A stretch of 64,000 bases of DNA, from positions 62,001 to 126,000 of the forward strand of contig NZ_RZNZ01000008.1 in NCBI RefSeq assembly GCF_008698145.1. The letters are read 5' to 3'. The first letter of the stretch is position 1, and each line of letters opens with the position of its first letter. The DNA is from Bifidobacterium vespertilionis. Lineage in GTDB: Bacteria > Actinomycetota > Actinomycetes > Actinomycetales > Bifidobacteriaceae. Position numbers and translations under genes: made by a program. The notes below the pieces were generated by a model that searched no databases, was not told where the DNA came from, and saw only the letters and a program-made list of their open reading frames with translations. Below are positions 26,123-34,837 of the stretch, piece after piece.

Positions 26123-26823
26123 GCCTGATGCTCCTTGCGATGATATTCATCGATCAGCCGTTGGAGGGTTTCCAGACCGGCGCGGCGTTCCCTCGGGTCG
26201 TTGGATTCGGCCAGGTCGGCCGCACATACGCCGAGAGGCATAGGGCCCTCACCGGCGGGAAGACCGTCGGTGACATGGAGTCGCACCCGAACCGGCGTCG
26301 TCCCCTGCTTCAGCCGGCATTGCCGAATGACGTCATCTAGAGCATCGGCGGTGACGTAGCCTTCCACCACGTTCGTGGCGGTCAATTGGAACGAGGCGGC
26401 CAATGCTCCGGTGGCGGCGGAGGGACGAATGAGGGCTTCGACCTTGGCGAGGTTGGAATCTCTGCACCAGTATTCGACCATCATTGCGCGCCGTCGGGTG
26501 AGACGAGTCAGATTCTCGGCATCCATCTGTCTCAGGTAGCCTTTGAGCCGGTACCGTTGCTGCCGGCCCAGCCATGGCGCGTCGAGCCCGCTAAGCATGT
26601 ATAGTGCCCCGAACGCCATGTCCGGTGAATACGGGCGCCCGTCCGCCCCCTGCCACTGTGCTTGGCGGCGTACGGAATCCTCCGTGACCAGCGAGCCGCC
26701 TCCCACGGGAAACGATTCAAGCCGGCCGGCAGCGCGAAGCGCGCTGACCCGTCGTTCGCTCACTCCGAGTCGGCGGGCGGCTTCCCGCCGTGTGAGCAGC
26801 GTCCGATTCGTTCTGATAGCCAT
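26119..26823 (-). CDS. HTH regulator (AbiEi-type antitoxin candidate)
   Basis: The 234-residue protein begins with an HTH of excisionase/MerR type (LLTRREAARRLGVSERRVSALRAAGRL). The rest is a helical and mixed domain with no family I can name. The start at 26823 lies next to a perfect 18-bp inverted repeat, which fits self-repression as known for AbiEi. It is the first gene of a two-gene operon with the nucleotidyltransferase. Confidence 0.6.
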   Translation of the reverse strand: MAIRTNRTLLTRREAARRLGVSERRVSALRAAGRLESFPVGGGSLVTEDSVRRQAQWQGADGRPYSPDMAFGALYMLSGLDAPWLGRQQRYRLKGYLRQMDAENLTRLTRRRAMMVEYWCRDSNLAKVEALIRPSAATGALAASFQLTATNVVEGYVTADALDDVIRQCRLKQGTTPVRVRLHVTDGLPAGEGPMPLGVCAADLAESNDPRERRAGLETLQRLIDEYHRKEHQA

Positions 26824-26831
26824 ACCTCTAT

Positions 26832-26873
26832 TGTATACAGAACTATTCCATATTGGGAATAGTTCTGTATACA
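26832..26873. promoter_or_regulatory. perfect 18-bp inverted repeat at the toxin-antitoxin-like promoter
   Basis: Arms at 26832-26849 and 26856-26873 are perfectly complementary around a 6-base spacer. The outer eight bases of each arm, TGTATACA, are themselves palindromic. It starts eight bases upstream of the HTH gene start and must overlap its promoter. Confidence 0.65.
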
Positions 26874-26915
26874 TCGGACGGCAGGACATCTCAATCCGTA
26901 TTCGTCCATATGTGG

Positions 26916-28160
26916 TCATTGCGCTGCTTTGATGAAGTCTTCGGCGAGTTGGTTGACGATCTGGTTGCGGTGTCGGGCGACGATGCGCTGGTAGTGCTTG
27001 ATGGCGACCTTCTCGCTGACGTGGCCGAGTTCGTCCATGACCTCCCTCAAGGTGCCGCCCTTGAGCATGAGCAGGGTCGCGTGACTCGCCCTCAGGGACT
27101 GGAAGGTCAGGTCGGGTCGGCCGGCTTTCTCCCTGGCTTTGCGGAACTGGGCCTCCAGGGTGGTCTGACTCATCACCGAGGCTCGTCTGGGGCGGAAGAC
27201 CATGGCTTCCGGGTCCGTCCATTCGCAGTGCCTGAGCAGATGGTCGTGAATCAGGGGAACGAGACCGTCGGGGATGGGCACGGTGCGCCGGCTGGAGTCG
27301 GTCTTGGTCCTGGCGATGCGTGTCGAACCGCGATCCGCATAGCCCCTGTTGACGGAATGGCGCACGGTCAGGCGTTTGGCCTTCAGATCGATGTCCTTGA
27401 CCTGCAGGCCGCACAGCTCGCCGCAACGGAGACCTCCGACGAGCGTGGCGAGTATCACCGCCAGTCTCGTGTAGTCGGGCATGTTCTCCGCGATCAGCTT
27501 GAGTTCCAGCGGCGTGACCGGCGGAACGTCCTCCCTGGCGGATCGTGGCGCTGGCGGTATGGGCAGGATGAACGGGTTGTCGCGGATCAGCGGCGGGGAG
27601 CCGTCCATGCTCATCTTCGTGGCGCTGGCGAACGCCGCCTTCAGGCGCATGCATGAGCGACGGAACGCCCATTGCCCCTCGGGGTGCGGTGCGTCGTACC
27701 AGCGTTTGATGTCCTTCGGCGTGATCTCGGTCAGGAGCTTGCCCTTGAAGCCCGGCATGAAGTGCGCGATGTCGAGATACAGGTTCCGGCGCGTGCCGCC
27801 GGCTATCCTCTCGCCGTTCGGCAGCCGGTATCCCTCCGCCCATCGGGTCACGTAATCCTCGAACGAGATAAGGCTCGCGCGCTTCCTGCGGCGGCGTTCG
27901 GACGGATGGACCCATTCCTGGATGTTCTTGCGGTCCAGTTCCACCAGATGCCGCTCCTTTTCGAGCCACTGGTGCGCCTCGTGCTCCATGTCCGGCTTGA
28001 ACTGGCGCTGGACCTTCTTGCCCGGTCGTTTCGGGTCCGGGTAGCGCACCTGCCAGGCGATGAGATTGCCCGCGGCGTCGTAGCGCGGCGTCACGGTGCC
28101 GAATCTGCTCCGCCGCTCCGGCGACGGCCCCATTCTGTCCTTCTTCGTCCTTGCGGACAT
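26916..28160 (-). CDS. tyrosine recombinase / phage-type integrase 2
   Basis: The 414-residue integrase is a paralogue of the one at 20467. Catalytic Arg is in GGLRCGEL, the HxxR box reads QSLR, and the later His and Tyr are in LGHVSEKVAIKHYQ. The start at 28160 follows AGGAG; upstream in-frame starts lack an RBS. Iterated AAAAATGC(C/A)CC repeats lie just upstream and may be its arm sites. The gene is GC-rich throughout. Confidence 0.88.
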   Translation of the reverse strand: MSARTKKDRMGPSPERRSRFGTVTPRYDAAGNLIAWQVRYPDPKRPGKKVQRQFKPDMEHEAHQWLEKERHLVELDRKNIQEWVHPSERRRRKRASLISFEDYVTRWAEGYRLPNGERIAGGTRRNLYLDIAHFMPGFKGKLLTEITPKDIKRWYDAPHPEGQWAFRRSCMRLKAAFASATKMSMDGSPPLIRDNPFILPIPPAPRSAREDVPPVTPLELKLIAENMPDYTRLAVILATLVGGLRCGELCGLQVKDIDLKAKRLTVRHSVNRGYADRGSTRIARTKTDSSRRTVPIPDGLVPLIHDHLLRHCEWTDPEAMVFRPRRASVMSQTTLEAQFRKAREKAGRPDLTFQSLRASHATLLMLKGGTLREVMDELGHVSEKVAIKHYQRIVARHRNQIVNQLAEDFIKAAQ

Positions 28161-28213
28161 GATGATGCTCCTTGTGCTGAATCCAGGATCGATGGCACGC
28201 ATAACGGCCTCGG

Positions 28214-28285
28214 AAAAATGCCACCAAAAATGCCACCAAGTGGCCGAATGGGCTCTCGGCGAGCCATTGCACCTAAAAATGCACC
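28214..28285. repeat. iterated AAAAATGC(C/A)CC repeats
   Basis: AAAAATGCCACC occurs as a perfect tandem pair (28214-28225, 28226-28237) and AAAAATGCACC at 28275-28285 with a partial TGCACC at 28268. They lie 54 bases upstream of integrase 2 and look like arm-type integrase sites. Confidence 0.5.
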
Positions 28286-28539
28286 TACGGCACCTTAGGC
28301 CTTGCAATCATTGGGGTTTAGGATGATTCGATCACTCGTCACAGGTCGTTTCGACCATCAGCCGCATGAAGATGACGCTAAGGAGCAACACTGCTTGCGT
28401 GTCTATTGGAAGAAAGCGGGAACCGTTGCTATGATTGGTTTTGTAAGAAATGAAAGTGAATTTATTTGCCCCCGGAGTGGTGGATGTGGACTTGTACGAC
28501 GCTGGGCCGTATCCCCCTCTCTGGGGGTACCAAACACAA

Positions 28540-28570
28540 AGGCCTTGGAACCGCAATGATTCCAAGGCCT
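28540..28570 (-). terminator. terminator for minus-strand integrase remnant
   Basis: Perfect 11-bp stem (AGGCCTTGGAA at 28540-28550 with 28560-28570), and on the minus strand it is followed by TTTGTGTTT. Confidence 0.6.
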
Positions 28571-28635
28571 CTCGCATGTTCCAAGGCGAATGCCTACCAT
28601 TCCCGGAGCAGTTTTGACAAACTTTTGACAAGCCG

Positions 28636-28770
28636 TCAGTCGGTTTTCTGCGCTTCCGTGTCAAGGGCAGTTCCCGCTGCGCCCAGATCCTCGTTATACA
28701 GGTCCGTGTATACGCGCATGGTCACCGAGAAATCGCGGTGGCCGGCGAACCGGGCGACCACCAGCGGGAT
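28636..28770 (-). pseudogene. C-terminal remnant of a third tyrosine integrase
   Basis: The minus strand encodes the last 44 residues of an integrase, including FAGHRDFSVTMRVYTDLY with the catalytic His and Tyr, ending at TGA 28636-28638. No catalytic Arg region or start is found upstream, so the 5' part is lost. It differs from integrases 1 and 2. Confidence 0.75.
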
Positions 28771-28904
28771 TCACATGCGCGTGGATGCGGGGGATACGAC
28801 CGTATTATGGTCCTTTTTACGGTGTTACGGAAGGCGAATAGAAGCATGCCTCCACAGCGCCATGGGGTATTCAGCGGGACATACCACCGGTGCCGATTTC
28901 TTGT

Positions 28905-30035
28905 TCATTGCCGGTTTTTGAAATAGATGAAGAGATACCGTTCTTTGATGGTGAGGACAGCGAGAGCGGTGCCGATAACAGTTCCGGTAATCGCGGCGGT
29001 TGCCGTTCTCGCGAATGTGTCGGTGAGCACTACGGGCAGATCAGTTATCGGTATGAGATGAGTTGCCATTATGCAGATAGGTGCCGCTGCTATGAGCATG
29101 GCTGATAACGTCCACACGAGTGTCTCGATAAGGTGTTGCGTAGCCAGGGAGATTTTGGGCATCCCGTCGTGCAGGGCGCTGGCGATCTCAAGTCGTCGAG
29201 TCCGTGTGACGATCAGCGCGAGAACGAAGCATATCGTCAACATGACTGGTGATACTGCCGCGGTAAGACGTTGCTGATAGAGGGAGCCAGTGTCGAGACT
29301 GCTGCCCTGGTTGATGTTGAGGCTAATCGTTTTGGGTGTGTTGCCCGATGAGTTGTCGGTGGTGGTGTCGGCGATGCTGGTGCGAAGCAGATTATTTGTG
29401 TTCACGGGTGTGGGCCAGGTCTTGATCCAGCATTGGTCGAATGCTTGTGCGGCATAGGTGGGGATGAGGACAGCATATCCGTAGGTGCTCAGTCGTCCGT
29501 CATCTGGCCACTGGTAGACGTCGAGTATGCGCGCGGTCATGTTGTCGGTGGTTTTGAGTTGGCTGCCGGGTTTGACGGCGAGAGGTTCCGCGGCGTCCTG
29601 GGACAGGAGTATGCCTCCGCTTTGTGCCGCTTCGGCATTTCCGTTGCGTGCGGTGTCGGCGGATTGGAAGAGGTGCTCCGCTCCGGGGGTGATTTCGTAG
29701 GAAGGTATTGTGCTGGAGGGAGTGGCTGCAGGGGTGAGTTTGCCGTTGGTGGTTTTGATTGCTCCGGAGGCGAGAACTCCTTGGATCCGGGAAAGGCGAT
29801 CGCAGGCTTGACCGTCAATGTGCCCGGGGTAGTCGAGAATGGTTGTAGTGCCGCCGGAGTCGACGTAGTAGCGTGCCTGTTGCTCGATGCGTGCAATCGA
29901 GATGATGTCCGAACCCGTGGCGGCGGTGGTCAGAAGTGCAAGAAGTATTGTCAGAGCGAGGGCATGCGTAGTGCCACTGGCAATGTCGCGAAGGGCTTCG
30001 CCGATGATGGGGGCGAGTCTTGTGCTTCGTTTCAT
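28905..30035 (-). CDS. FtsX-like permease
   Basis: The 376-residue protein has an N-terminal helix, a large outside domain (about 45-240) and C-terminal helices with RTRRLEIASALHDGMPK. It pairs with the ATPase at 30032, whose stop overlaps its ATG. The design resembles the membrane proteins of lactococcin-type loci, and a single gene instead of two is present here. Confidence 0.7.
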   Translation of the reverse strand: MKRSTRLAPIIGEALRDIASGTTHALALTILLALLTTAATGSDIISIARIEQQARYYVDSGGTTTILDYPGHIDGQACDRLSRIQGVLASGAIKTTNGKLTPAATPSSTIPSYEITPGAEHLFQSADTARNGNAEAAQSGGILLSQDAAEPLAVKPGSQLKTTDNMTARILDVYQWPDDGRLSTYGYAVLIPTYAAQAFDQCWIKTWPTPVNTNNLLRTSIADTTTDNSSGNTPKTISLNINQGSSLDTGSLYQQRLTAAVSPVMLTICFVLALIVTRTRRLEIASALHDGMPKISLATQHLIETLVWTLSAMLIAAAPICIMATHLIPITDLPVVLTDTFARTATAAITGTVIGTALAVLTIKERYLFIYFKNRQ

Positions 30036-30694
30036 TGGTAATCCTTGAGGTCGATGACGTCGGTGCATGCGTCGCGGGTGCCGGAGTCGTGGGTGGCGAC
30101 CACGACGATTGCGCCGGATAAAGATACGTTATCGAGATATGTGTTGACGGTTTGGGAGGTGTTCAGGTCGAGTTGGGCGGTGGGCTCGTCCACGAGGAGC
30201 AGCTCGGCACGGCTGGCTACGCCGCGTGCAAGCATGAGGCGTTGGGCCTCGCCGCCCGACAGGTCGCGGAATAGGCTCCGCCCCCGTTGGCTTAAGCCGA
30301 ATGCCTTCAGGAGGTCACGCGCCTGCTCGTCGGCTTGGCTCCGTGTGTTCCCCTGGGCGATAAATGGTAGGGCGATGTGGTCGAGAACGGTCCGGCATGC
30401 GGTCCCATGCGGGTTCTGGAACACCCATCCGACGCGGTGGATGCCGTGACGTTCGACATGGCCTTCGGTGGGGGTCTGCCAGCCGGCGATGATCGATAGT
30501 AGCGTGGATTTGCCGGAGCCGGAAGGACCGGTGAGCGCGTATACATGGCAGGGCAGGAGAGCCAGGCTGATGTGTCGGTAGAGCATGTCGTCTGCTTGGA
30601 AGCCGTGGCCGACATCGTCGAGCGTGACTCGCCTGTCGTCTCCGCCGGTGGTCTTGCAACCGGTATCCGTGCGTGCTGTGCTGTTTATTGGCAT
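30032..30694 (-). CDS. ABC ATPase
   Basis: The 220-residue ATPase has Walker A (GPSGSGKS), signature (LSGGEAQRL), Walker B (LLLVDEPTAQLD) and H-loop (ATHD). Its 5' end overlaps the adaptor gene by ten bases and its 3' end overlaps the permease gene by four, so the three form one translation-coupled unit. Confidence 0.85.
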   Translation of the reverse strand: MPINSTARTDTGCKTTGGDDRRVTLDDVGHGFQADDMLYRHISLALLPCHVYALTGPSGSGKSTLLSIIAGWQTPTEGHVERHGIHRVGWVFQNPHGTACRTVLDHIALPFIAQGNTRSQADEQARDLLKAFGLSQRGRSLFRDLSGGEAQRLMLARGVASRAELLLVDEPTAQLDLNTSQTVNTYLDNVSLSGAIVVVATHDSGTRDACTDVIDLKDYQ

Positions 30695-31785
30695 GGTTCG
30701 GGCTCCTCGGGGACGATGGTGATTTGCCCGAGCTTGTCCTCAGTGGTCACAAGGGTGCGGCCGAGCCTGGAGGCTATTACATCGACCTTGCTTGGCTTGC
30801 CATCTGAGATAACGCATGCGGACATGGCCTGCTGATCATAGATTGCAGAAGGTGGGATGGCGAATGCCTCAACTGGGGACTTGAGCTTCCATGTGTAAGA
30901 CACGCTGAGAGTTGCTGCGACGGTACCCGTGCTTCCGGAATCGTTGGACTGCCTGTCGGCGGCGAGATATTCACCACTGGTCTGAATCGCGGAGAGTAAT
31001 TCCGCCGAGTCGAAGCCGGTGCCATCCGGATTCACGTCGAGCTGCTTGTCCCCAATCTGTATGGATCGCGAACCTTGGGCGAGGTCTGGGGGCAAGCTGG
31101 CCGGCACAGCCGATGCCACGTTGGCGGCGGTGGTGAACAGCGTGTCTCCTTGGGTCACCTGTTGGCCGGTGGTCGCGTTGCACTGGCTGGCTTTGGCCGT
31201 GGTGGAGGGCAGCCAGATGAACATATCGCGCGTGACGCTTCCCCTGGCGGCGGCTGCGTTGTTCTTGATTCCCGCTTCATGGGCAATCCGATCGAACGCG
31301 ACGAGTGTCCGCCAAGTGACGGTGTCAGTGTCCGGAGCGCCTCCGCCTAGCCGTCGCAGCTCCGTGTTCAGCGCTGCCGCGTCATCTCCACGCGTGCCGG
31401 AGGACAGATCGCGCCATGGCGGTGTGCTGGTGTGCAGCATGAGTTGGGGCTTCGAATCGATCGACAGTGCTGATTTGCCCGATTCCAGCAAGCCATCCGA
31501 TGAGCATGAATTGGCGGTGACCGTTCCGGTGACAGCGGACGCAATCTTGGTCTGTACGCCTTTGGACACATTCAACGTAACGGTGCGTGAATCGTCGAAT
31601 ACGGTCTTCTGTGCCTTGGTGACTCCCTCTTTGATCGTGGACACGAGCGCCGGTGGCGTGGACTGCCCCCGTGGCAGCATGAATCCGGCCAGTAGGGCCA
31701 CGCATGCCAATACAGTGCATAGCAGGATATGTGTGCTCGTCCCCGCATGGTTTCGCGTGCGCTTGTCGGTGGAGGATTCCCTCAT
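30685..31785 (-). CDS. membrane-anchored adaptor with peptidoglycan-binding-like insert
   Basis: The 366-residue protein has one N-terminal membrane helix (ILLCTVLACVALLAGFML) and a large outside part. Residues about 130-180 (DDAAALNTELRRLGGG...TWRTLVAFDRIAHEAG) resemble a PG_binding_1 fold, and the flanking beta-rich parts resemble an efflux adaptor of HlyD/MacA type. It would link the ABC pump to the cell wall. Such MacA-like proteins in Gram-positive bacteria accompany MacB-type transporters. Confidence 0.65.
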   Translation of the reverse strand: MRESSTDKRTRNHAGTSTHILLCTVLACVALLAGFMLPRGQSTPPALVSTIKEGVTKAQKTVFDDSRTVTLNVSKGVQTKIASAVTGTVTANSCSSDGLLESGKSALSIDSKPQLMLHTSTPPWRDLSSGTRGDDAAALNTELRRLGGGAPDTDTVTWRTLVAFDRIAHEAGIKNNAAAARGSVTRDMFIWLPSTTAKASQCNATTGQQVTQGDTLFTTAANVASAVPASLPPDLAQGSRSIQIGDKQLDVNPDGTGFDSAELLSAIQTSGEYLAADRQSNDSGSTGTVAATLSVSYTWKLKSPVEAFAIPPSAIYDQQAMSACVISDGKPSKVDVIASRLGRTLVTTEDKLGQITIVPEEPEPCQ

Positions 31786-31829
31786 GGCGTTGCCTTCCTA
31801 TTACGGCGTGTGTTCCGTATGCCGTTGGG

Positions 31830-32498
31830 TCATGCGATGCCGGACGAACACTGCTGGAACTTCTGTGCCTTGTCGGCGCTGTATCCGGAATGCTCGGGGT
31901 TGACGAACGAGTCGACCCAATCCATGAACTTATCCCCGTCAGCCTGCAATGACTTGTATTCGTTAACGGTGAATCCCTTGTCCACCAGCCCGTTCTTGGC
32001 CAGACATTCCACGATGATCTGGGCAACGTCCTTGTTCTGCGGGTTTGCGTGCATCGAGTTGTACAGAGAGAACACGCTGTCCACGCCCTGCCAGTCTCCC
32101 GTGCACTTCTTGACGATGCCGTCTTCCTGATCCTTGCTGATCGACGGTGGCACGTTGTATGAGCCCGCGCCCGTCGTGTCGATGGACACATCTGTGAAAC
32201 CGGCGTCAGTGAGGCATTGCGTTTGCTGATCGATCAACGCGTTCATGTTTTTCTCGCTGATTGTTCCCGTTTTCAGTGCCTCCTCGAGAATCTGCTTCGA
32301 TAATTCGTCAGGTGCTTTACGCAATGAGGCCTGAATGCGTGACGCATACGCGGACGAGACGGACGATGAATCGGAGTCTCCCGTTTTCGAATGGTCTGGA
32401 GACGAACAGGCGGTCACCAGGGAAAGAAGGCACATTACGGTCAGCACGGGGCCGACCAGACGCATCAAGCGATGAATTGTGTTGTGCGGGCCGGACAT
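31830..32498 (-). CDS. lipoprotein, unknown function
   Basis: The 222-residue protein has a signal peptide with lipobox (LSLVTAC) and a mature helical part rich in Asp, Ser and Gln with scattered cysteines (QTQCLTDAGF, KCTGDW). No family is recognised. It is the first gene of the operon with the adaptor and ABC proteins and is divergent from the two-component genes, so it may be a sensor or immunity lipoprotein. Confidence 0.65.
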   Translation of the reverse strand: MSGPHNTIHRLMRLVGPVLTVMCLLSLVTACSSPDHSKTGDSDSSSVSSAYASRIQASLRKAPDELSKQILEEALKTGTISEKNMNALIDQQTQCLTDAGFTDVSIDTTGAGSYNVPPSISKDQEDGIVKKCTGDWQGVDSVFSLYNSMHANPQNKDVAQIIVECLAKNGLVDKGFTVNEYKSLQADGDKFMDWVDSFVNPEHSGYSADKAQKFQQCSSGIA

Positions 32499-32655
32499 GA
32501 TTGACGGACTCCAATCTCATGTAGAAACACAGGTATGGGATTGTCTCTGCCTTGGGGCAGTTTTATTGTTGGCTCTTACTGAGGGGATTTGTCCTCCCCT
32601 GAGGGACGGTCGCCCCTCGATTCATATTGTTTTCCGTTGATTCTTGGGATTCCAG

Positions 32656-32682
32656 TCCCTGCCGGTCCCAGTCCGGCAGGGA
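32656..32682 (+). other. leader hairpin upstream of the response regulator
   Basis: Perfect 10-bp stem (TCCCTGCCGG at 32656-32665 with 32673-32682), 7-base loop, followed by TTTCT. It lies just before the RBS of the regulator and could act as an attenuator. Confidence 0.45.
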
Positions 32683-32703
32683 TTTCTGAACGAAGGAGAT
32701 GCG

Positions 32704-33363
32704 ATGTCCGAGGAAAAGCCGAATCATTCCGGACATGTGCTGCGTGTAGGCGTGTTGGACAATGACGCGTTGGTGCTGTTGATGATCAGAAGGCTGTTCG
32801 CCCAACAACAAGGCGTGAAATTGATTTGGCTGACGAAGGATCCGGTGGGGGCAATCCAGCTGTGTCTCGACCCGCGGAGCAGGCCGGATGTCATCCTTGT
32901 CGACATGGCGCTGGACGGTATGACTGGGTTGGATGTATGCCGCCAGCTTTCCGGTTTCCGCATCAGAATAAGGTGCATCGGCATGACCTCATATTCGGTG
33001 GATGCATACGCGCGTGCGGCAAAGGAGGCGGGAATGGCCTACGTAGTGCAGAAGGAGGATTTCCCCCATCTGATTCGAATCGTTCTTGAATCACCTCACA
33101 CGAGAGAAGAGTCTGACGTAAAAGCCGCCAATGCCATCAATGGCACTCTCGGCACTGTATCCCGCCCTCAGACATTATCCGGCAGGGAACGCGAAGTGCT
33201 GAAGTTGTATTCCCAAGGCCGTGAAACCAAGGAAATCATGGAAGAGATGAATGTTTCCAAGAGTACGCTCTGGTCCTACGAACAGCGTGCTCTGGAGAAG
33301 CTGCGTGCTAAGAACAGGGCGGAAGGCATCGCAATCTGCGTACGGCTCCATCTATTTGACTGA
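32704..33363 (+). CDS. LuxR/NarL-type response regulator
   Basis: The 219-residue regulator has a receiver domain (GVLDNDALV, phosphoacceptor in LVDMALDGMTG, Lys in VQKED) and a LuxR-type HTH (TLSGREREVLKLYSQGRETKEIM). The start at 32704 follows GAAGGAG. It probably controls the divergent lipoprotein/adaptor/ABC operon and is phosphorylated by the kinase downstream. Confidence 0.88.
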   Translation: MSEEKPNHSGHVLRVGVLDNDALVLLMIRRLFAQQQGVKLIWLTKDPVGAIQLCLDPRSRPDVILVDMALDGMTGLDVCRQLSGFRIRIRCIGMTSYSVDAYARAAKEAGMAYVVQKEDFPHLIRIVLESPHTREESDVKAANAINGTLGTVSRPQTLSGREREVLKLYSQGRETKEIMEEMNVSKSTLWSYEQRALEKLRAKNRAEGIAICVRLHLFD

Positions 33364-33375
33364 AGGATGCGCACC

Positions 33376-34692
33376 ATGAAGCGAATTCATATCAGCATGT
33401 CCGGAATGAGAAGCACCATGGCGGGCATGAAGTCCATAGTCGGCAAGGCCTTCTCCCGTCCAGTGAGCCGGCCTCCGATTGGATGGCCTTGGCGCGTGCT
33501 GACTGCCGCGTCATTCATTCCGGTATTGGTCGATTCGCTGTATTCTCTCCCGATGCTTAATCGGGACGGGGCTGCGGTGCTGCTGCTGGTGGCATTCGTC
33601 GCTGCGTGCATGCTCGCGTTGTGGAGGCCGGGAATCTCCTCCGTGATGTTGGCGGCTTTGTACACGGCATCATGCATGACGCCGTCCAATGTATCGGTGC
33701 TTGTCCTCGCTCCTACCGCCATGGGTGTGGTCTGTCTTGCTCGCGAATGGGGTGTCGCCGGATTTGCCTCCGCCACGGTTTGTTCGGGAGCCGCCCTCAT
33801 CAAGGCGTTATCCGTGCATGGTGACGTCATATATGGGTATGGATCGAACAACGGTCGGATGACGGGTTTCCCGAACATGTCCATCACGGCGGGCTCGGGG
33901 GGCCTGTACTGGGAATCGACCATCGGCACATGCGCGATATTGCTGATGTGCGCGTTCGCCGGAGTGACGTGGGCGTGCAAAATCGACATGGATGCCGTCG
34001 AAAGAGACCGGGAAGCGCTACGGCGGCGTCTGGTAAACATCGGCTTGGCCGACCAGCTTCACAACTCACTGTGCAATGATCTGGTCTACATCGTGTACTC
34101 CGCGTCCCATGCTCTGGAACGGGAGAAGGAGGGGAGGGGCGCGCAATACGATCTGTGCCAGATTAAGGAGACGGCCCGGTCCGCGCTAGGGAAAACCAGA
34201 ACAGTGATATCCAAGTTGGAAAGCGACGAGACGGCAAAGACCAGAGATACCCAAACCTCGGCCATAAACATCTCCGCTAGCCAATCGAAGTCATTGGACA
34301 TCACCCCGCTGATTGAGGAATATGACCAACGACTCCGTCGGCTCGGTTTCCAAGGCGGTACCGTGGCACCTCCGAACCTGCGATTTCCGGTTGATCCTGA
34401 GCTGGGGTGCGTCCTTCATGAGACGATCACCGAGATATACACCAACATCCTCAAATACGCCGACCCGCAAGGCGGCTATGTGGTGTCCGTGCAGGTCGAT
34501 AACGACAGCCTAAGGATATCGGCTGCGAACACAATACGAGACGATCCAGACCCGCAACTGTCGCAGGGTACGGGAATGCAACGCTGCAAAATGGCTGTGG
34601 AATCTCTTGGCGGACAATTCCTGTCATCACGGCAATACGGTCATTGGAACTGCGCGGTGACCATCCCATGCGGAACTCCATCACCTGCCTAG
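33376..34692 (+). CDS. sensor histidine kinase
   Basis: The 438-residue kinase has five or six N-terminal helices, an HisKA_3 box (LADQLHNSLCNDL) and an ATPase domain (HETITEIYTNILKYADPQ, then GTGMQRCKMAVESLGG). The start at 33376 is preferred because AAGG precedes it at a good distance; ATG 33367 is an alternative. It partners the regulator 12 bases upstream. Confidence 0.82.
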   Translation: MKRIHISMSGMRSTMAGMKSIVGKAFSRPVSRPPIGWPWRVLTAASFIPVLVDSLYSLPMLNRDGAAVLLLVAFVAACMLALWRPGISSVMLAALYTASCMTPSNVSVLVLAPTAMGVVCLAREWGVAGFASATVCSGAALIKALSVHGDVIYGYGSNNGRMTGFPNMSITAGSGGLYWESTIGTCAILLMCAFAGVTWACKIDMDAVERDREALRRRLVNIGLADQLHNSLCNDLVYIVYSASHALEREKEGRGAQYDLCQIKETARSALGKTRTVISKLESDETAKTRDTQTSAINISASQSKSLDITPLIEEYDQRLRRLGFQGGTVAPPNLRFPVDPELGCVLHETITEIYTNILKYADPQGGYVVSVQVDNDSLRISAANTIRDDPDPQLSQGTGMQRCKMAVESLGGQFLSSRQYGHWNCAVTIPCGTPSPA

Positions 34693-34761
34693 TCCTTATT
34701 ATGAGAATCCGGCTCATTCCGGGTGCAAGCGCACTTCGACAACGAAGCAAAATTGCGATCG

Positions 34762-34817
34762 AATGCCTTGTGTGGTGGGTTGGTATTTCAATATGCCAAC
34801 CCACCACACAAGGCATT
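34762..34817. terminator. bidirectional terminator with 22-bp stem
   Basis: Perfect 22-bp arms at 34762-34783 and 34796-34817 with a 12-base loop, between the kinase gene and the convergent lacS gene. A stem this long with matching ends can serve both strands. Confidence 0.75.
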
Positions 34818-34837
34818 GTTGTTTGCGGCAGACCCTT

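Larger units (their letters stand above)
28161..28904. other. intergenic region with integrase arm-type repeats and integrase remnant
   Basis: This 744-base stretch has no intact gene. It holds tandem repeats at 28214-28285, a GTATCCCCC...GGGGGTAC hairpin near 28509-28531, a terminator at 28540-28570 and a C-terminal integrase fragment at 28636-28770. The rest shows nothing recognisable. Confidence 0.6.

Noticed and set aside
26119..28272. A 717-codon minus-strand frame running through integrase 2 into the HTH gene
   Set aside because: Its first two thirds are a shifted frame of the integrase and are rich in Arg, His and Gln as expected for a shadow. The real HTH gene starts at 26823.
28466..28921. 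Plus-strand frame of 151 codons over the integrase remnant
   Set aside because: It is antisense to the recognisable integrase tail and crosses the terminator hairpin.
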